The position numbers and the translations under genes are program-made. Positions 61,472 to 64,000 of a stretch of 64,000 nt of DNA are shown here, piece after piece. The notes below the pieces were generated by a model, which had not been told where the DNA came from, did no database searches, and saw only the letters and a program-made list of their open reading frames with translations. Every line of letters starts with the position of its first letter. Position 1 is the first letter of the stretch. The stretch spans positions 1,488,001 through 1,552,000 of the forward strand of contig CAVRXL010000012.1 of assembly GCA_963725145.1 (NCBI GenBank), read 5' to 3'. This DNA comes from DATAEE01 sp963725145 (GTDB lineage Bacteria; Acidobacteriota; Vicinamibacteria; Vicinamibacterales; 2-12-FULL-66-21).

Positions 61472-64000
61472 GCCGAACCGATGGTACGGTCCGGCTGAAG
61501 CCGGACACTACAAAGGGTTCAGGTGGCACGGGTTCAGGTGGCACCCGGCTTCACCAGGACCTCTTCGCCTCTCGTCACATCGGTGTGCGCCCCGCCGATC
61601 GCGACGAGATGCTGCGCACGATCGGCGTGGCGTCGCTCGATGCGCTGATGGACGAGGCGATTCCGCCGTCGATCCGTCTCGACGGTCCGCTCGATCTGCC
61701 GCCAGGCACGAGCGAGCACGAGTACCTCGACGCGCTCCGCGCCATAGCGGCGAAAAACCGCGTGAGCAAGTCGTTCATCGGCATGGGCTACTACGACTGC
61801 TTCACGCCTGCCGTGATCCTGCGGAACGTCCTCGAGAACCCCGGCTGGTACACGCCATACACGCCATACCAGGCCGAGATCGCGCAGGGACGGCTCGAGT
61901 CCCTGCTCAACTTCCAGACGATGGTCTGCGATCTGACGGCGATGGAGATCGCGACGGCGTCGCTCCTGGACGAGGCCACCGCCGCCGCCGAAGCGATGAC
62001 GATGCTGCATCGGGTCCAGCCCCGAGGGTCGGCGCGCAACATCTTTCTTGCTTCCCGTAAAACCTTTCCACAGACGCTCGACGTCATCCGCGGACGCGCC
62101 GAGCCGCTGGGGATCGACGTGCGTGTGGCCGACGTGCGGCCGGATTCATTCGACAGCCAGGTCTTCGGCGCGCTCCTGCAGTATCCGGACGATGAGGGGG
62201 CGGTCGTCGACCTTCGTCCGCTCGTCCAGGCGGCGCACGCCGCCGGCGGCCGGATTGCGGTCGCGAGCGATCTCCTCGCGCTCACGCTCCTGACGCCTCC
62301 CGGCGAGATGGACGCCGACGTCGTCGTCGGCAGCTCGCAGCGATTTGGCGTCCCGATGGGGTTCGGCGGCCCTCATGCCGCCTTTTTCGCGACCCGCGAG
62401 GCGTTCGTTCGGCAGGCGCCTGGCAGGATCATCGGCGTGTCGATCGACGCGCACGGCCAGCGGGCGTACCGCATGACGCTCCAGACGCGCGAGCAGCACA
62501 TCCGGCGGGAAAAGGCGACATCGAACATCTGCACCGCGCAGGCGCTCCTCGCCAACATCGCCGCGATGTACGCGGTCTATCACGGGCCCGAGGGGCTGAC
62601 AGGGATCGCCCAGCGGGTGCACACCCTCGCGCGCCGGCTGGCGCAGACGCTCGACGGACTCGGGGTGAGCCTGGTCAACGCGCACTATTTCGACACGCTC
62701 TGCCTCAGCGGAAGGGGTCTCGCGGATCGAGTTCGGCCCCGGGCGCTTCAAGCCGGTCTGAACTTCCGGTACTTCGACGACGGGCGCGTCGGGATCGCTC
62801 TGGATGAGACGACGACCGAAGCGGATGTGGCCGCGATCGTCGATGTCTTCGCGGATGACGGGCGAGGCGCCGGGGCTCTGGATGGAGCGCGGGCCTCTCA
62901 GGCCCGCGACGCGGAAACAGCGATTCCGCTCACGCTCCAGCGGACCTCACGCTTCTTGACGCATCAGGTCTTCAACGCCCATCGCTCCGAAAGCGAGATG
63001 ATGCGCTACATCAGGAGCCTCGAGCGGAAGGACATCGGGCTGGATACCTCGATGATTCCCCTCGGCTCCTGCACGATGAAGCTGAACGCGGCGGCGGAGA
63101 TGATGCCGATCACCTGGCCGGAGTTCTGCGAGCTGCACCCGTTCGCGCCCGCGGATCAGGCGGCGGGCTACGGCCAGATCTTCGACGAGCTGGTTGTCGC
63201 GTTGAAGGAGATAACCGGTCTCGCGGCGGTCTCGCTCCAGCCGAACTCGGGCGCACAGGGAGAGCTGGCCGGGCTGATGGCGATTCGCGCCTATCACCGC
63301 GATCGTGACGATGCCGGCCGCGACGTCGTGCTCATTCCGGCCTCCGCGCACGGGACGAATCCTGCGAGCGCGGCCATGGCCGGGATGCGCGTCGTGGTCG
63401 TGGCGTGCGAGGCCAACGGCAACGTCGACGTCGGGGATCTGAGGCGCAAGGCGGCCGAGCACGCACCGAAGCTCGCGGCGCTGATGCTGACCTACCCGTC
63501 CACGTACGGGGTGTTCGAGGAAGCGGTCCGCGAGGTCTGTCAGATCGTGCACGCTCACGGCGGCCAGGTGTACATGGACGGCGCCAACATGAACGCGCAG
63601 GTCGGCCTGACGAGCCCGGCGGCGATCGGCGCGGACGTCTGCCACCTCAACCTGCACAAGACCTTTGCGATCCCGCACGGCGGGGGAGGCCCGGGGATGG
63701 GGCCGATCGCCGTGGCGGCGCACCTGGCGCCGTATCTGCCCGGGCATCCCGTCGTGAAGACGGGGGGCGCGCGCGCGATCCCGGCCGTGGCCGCCGCGCC
63801 GTGGGGCAGCGCGGGCATCCTGCTGATTTCGTACGGCTATATCCGCATGCTCGGCGCCGACGGGATGACCGACGCCACGAAGTACGCGATCCTCAACGCG
63901 AACTACCTCAAGGCGCGCCTCGAGCCGCACTACGACGTGCTCTACGCGAACCACAACGGGCGCGTGGCGCACGAGATGATCTTCGACCTTCGACCGTTCA
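61468..64000 (+). CDS. gcvP: Glycine dehydrogenase (P protein), runs off the window
   Basis: 844 residues are visible, the gene continues. An extra N-terminal stretch MSRTDGTVRLKPDTTKG-GSGGTGSGG precedes LFASRHIG, where the usual P protein starts; it is encoded by a CTTCAG palindrome and a 14-15-base duplication. The first half shows KSFIGMGYYDCFTP and LLNFQTMV; a linker FADDGRGAGALDGARASQARDAETA joins to the second half with HLNLHKTFAIPHGGGGPGMG, where Lys731 binds pyridoxal phosphate. The two-half fusion replaces separate gcvPA and gcvPB. Decarboxylates glycine and loads the H protein. Confidence 0.97.
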   Translation, partial: MSRTDGTVRLKPDTTKGSGGTGSGGTRLHQDLFASRHIGVRPADRDEMLRTIGVASLDALMDEAIPPSIRLDGPLDLPPGTSEHEYLDALRAIAAKNRVSKSFIGMGYYDCFTPAVILRNVLENPGWYTPYTPYQAEIAQGRLESLLNFQTMVCDLTAMEIATASLLDEATAAAEAMTMLHRVQPRGSARNIFLASRKTFPQTLDVIRGRAEPLGIDVRVADVRPDSFDSQVFGALLQYPDDEGAVVDLRPLVQAAHAAGGRIAVASDLLALTLLTPPGEMDADVVVGSSQRFGVPMGFGGPHAAFFATREAFVRQAPGRIIGVSIDAHGQRAYRMTLQTREQHIRREKATSNICTAQALLANIAAMYAVYHGPEGLTGIAQRVHTLARRLAQTLDGLGVSLVNAHYFDTLCLSGRGLADRVRPRALQAGLNFRYFDDGRVGIALDETTTEADVAAIVDVFADDGRGAGALDGARASQARDAETAIPLTLQRTSRFLTHQVFNAHRSESEMMRYIRSLERKDIGLDTSMIPLGSCTMKLNAAAEMMPITWPEFCELHPFAPADQAAGYGQIFDELVVALKEITGLAAVSLQPNSGAQGELAGLMAIRAYHRDRDDAGRDVVLIPASAHGTNPASAAMAGMRVVVVACEANGNVDVGDLRRKAAEHAPKLAALMLTYPSTYGVFEEAVREVCQIVHAHGGQVYMDGANMNAQVGLTSPAAIGADVCHLNLHKTFAIPHGGGGPGMGPIAVAAHLAPYLPGHPVVKTGGARAIPAVAAAPWGSAGILLISYGYIRMLGADGMTDATKYAILNANYLKARLEPHYDVLYANHNGRVAHEMIFDLRPF
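61489..61506. repeat. CTTCAG-core palindrome in gcvP
   Basis: GTCCGGCT, loop GA, AGCCGGAC; the complementary strand reads TGTAG-TG-TCCGGCTTCAGCCGGAC, matching the TGTAG arrangement at 27396. It codes for VRLKPDT in the P protein. Confidence 0.65.
62888..62908. repeat. Palindromic element in the gcvP linker
   Basis: CGCGGGCCT, loop CTC, AGGCCCGCG. Matches the palindrome at 20136-20156 except for one base. It encodes the ARASQARD stretch between the two halves of the P protein. Confidence 0.6.

Noticed and set aside
61497..61560. GGTTCAGGTGGCAC duplication as an attachment site
   Set aside because: It lies inside gcvP with no integrase or mobile element near; simple local duplication is enough.

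Overview
Organism. The window is about two-thirds G+C, densely coded and bacterial, with many GTG/TTG starts and 4-base ATGA/GTGA gene overlaps. Lipoproteins, outer-membrane proteins and diderm-style regulators indicate a Gram-negative cell envelope. The mix (several large polytopic GT-C-like proteins, a CHAT protease-like protein, a sigma-54-type regulator with an altered GAFTGA loop, period-7 spacer repeats, palindromes with a CTTCAG core) fits Acidobacteriota, probably class Vicinamibacteria; this is inference from gene style, not from a marker alignment. Several genes carry single-base frameshifts, some in short homopolymers, so the sequence may come from an assembly with residual indels. 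|| Layout 1-27.4 kb: cell-surface glycan region. It holds a GT2 fragment, at least five large polytopic GT-C-like membrane proteins (two are tandem paralogues), two flippase-like UPF0104/LPG-synthase-TM proteins, three GT4 glycosyltransferases, two NAD-dependent epimerases, a left-handed beta-helix acyltransferase, two methyltransferases, a radical SAM enzyme, a UDP-galactopyranose-mutase-like flavoprotein and lipoproteins. Genes at 18.4-27.4 kb overlap by a few bases and look like one operon. || Layout 27.4-46.8 kb: housekeeping. tRNA thiolation (ttcA), D-aminoacyl-tRNA deacylase (dtd), glycerol-3-phosphate dehydrogenase, dapF, an SLC13-type transporter, radC, larC (broken inside a 9-base repeat), metG, TatD, a polyprenyl diphosphate synthase, ligA, an HtrA-type protease, an NtrC-type response regulator and the RNase P RNA gene. 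|| Layout 46.8-59.6 kb: accessory region. A GT-C-like membrane protein, an amidohydrolase, a sugar epimerase, a membrane-anchored CHAT protein with a C-terminal ARC6-IMS-like domain, a ComEA/pseudopilin/PilZ trio, a degenerate sigma-54-type activator followed by a cysteine-rich exported protein and a small three-helix membrane protein, and a Vgb-like beta-propeller protein with a repeat tail. || Layout 59.6-64 kb: glycine cleavage operon gcvT-gcvH-gcvP; the gcvP fusion runs off the end. || Cross-cutting signals: six spacers carry degenerate tandem arrays with a period of exactly 7 bases that usually abut or contain a start or stop codon, and a family of short palindromes lies in spacers, inside genes (gcvP, a methyltransferase) and in the variable P12 position of RNase P RNA. 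No tRNA, rRNA, CRISPR array or insertion sequence was seen, and no gene-free stretch exceeds 300 bases apart from the rnpB locus.
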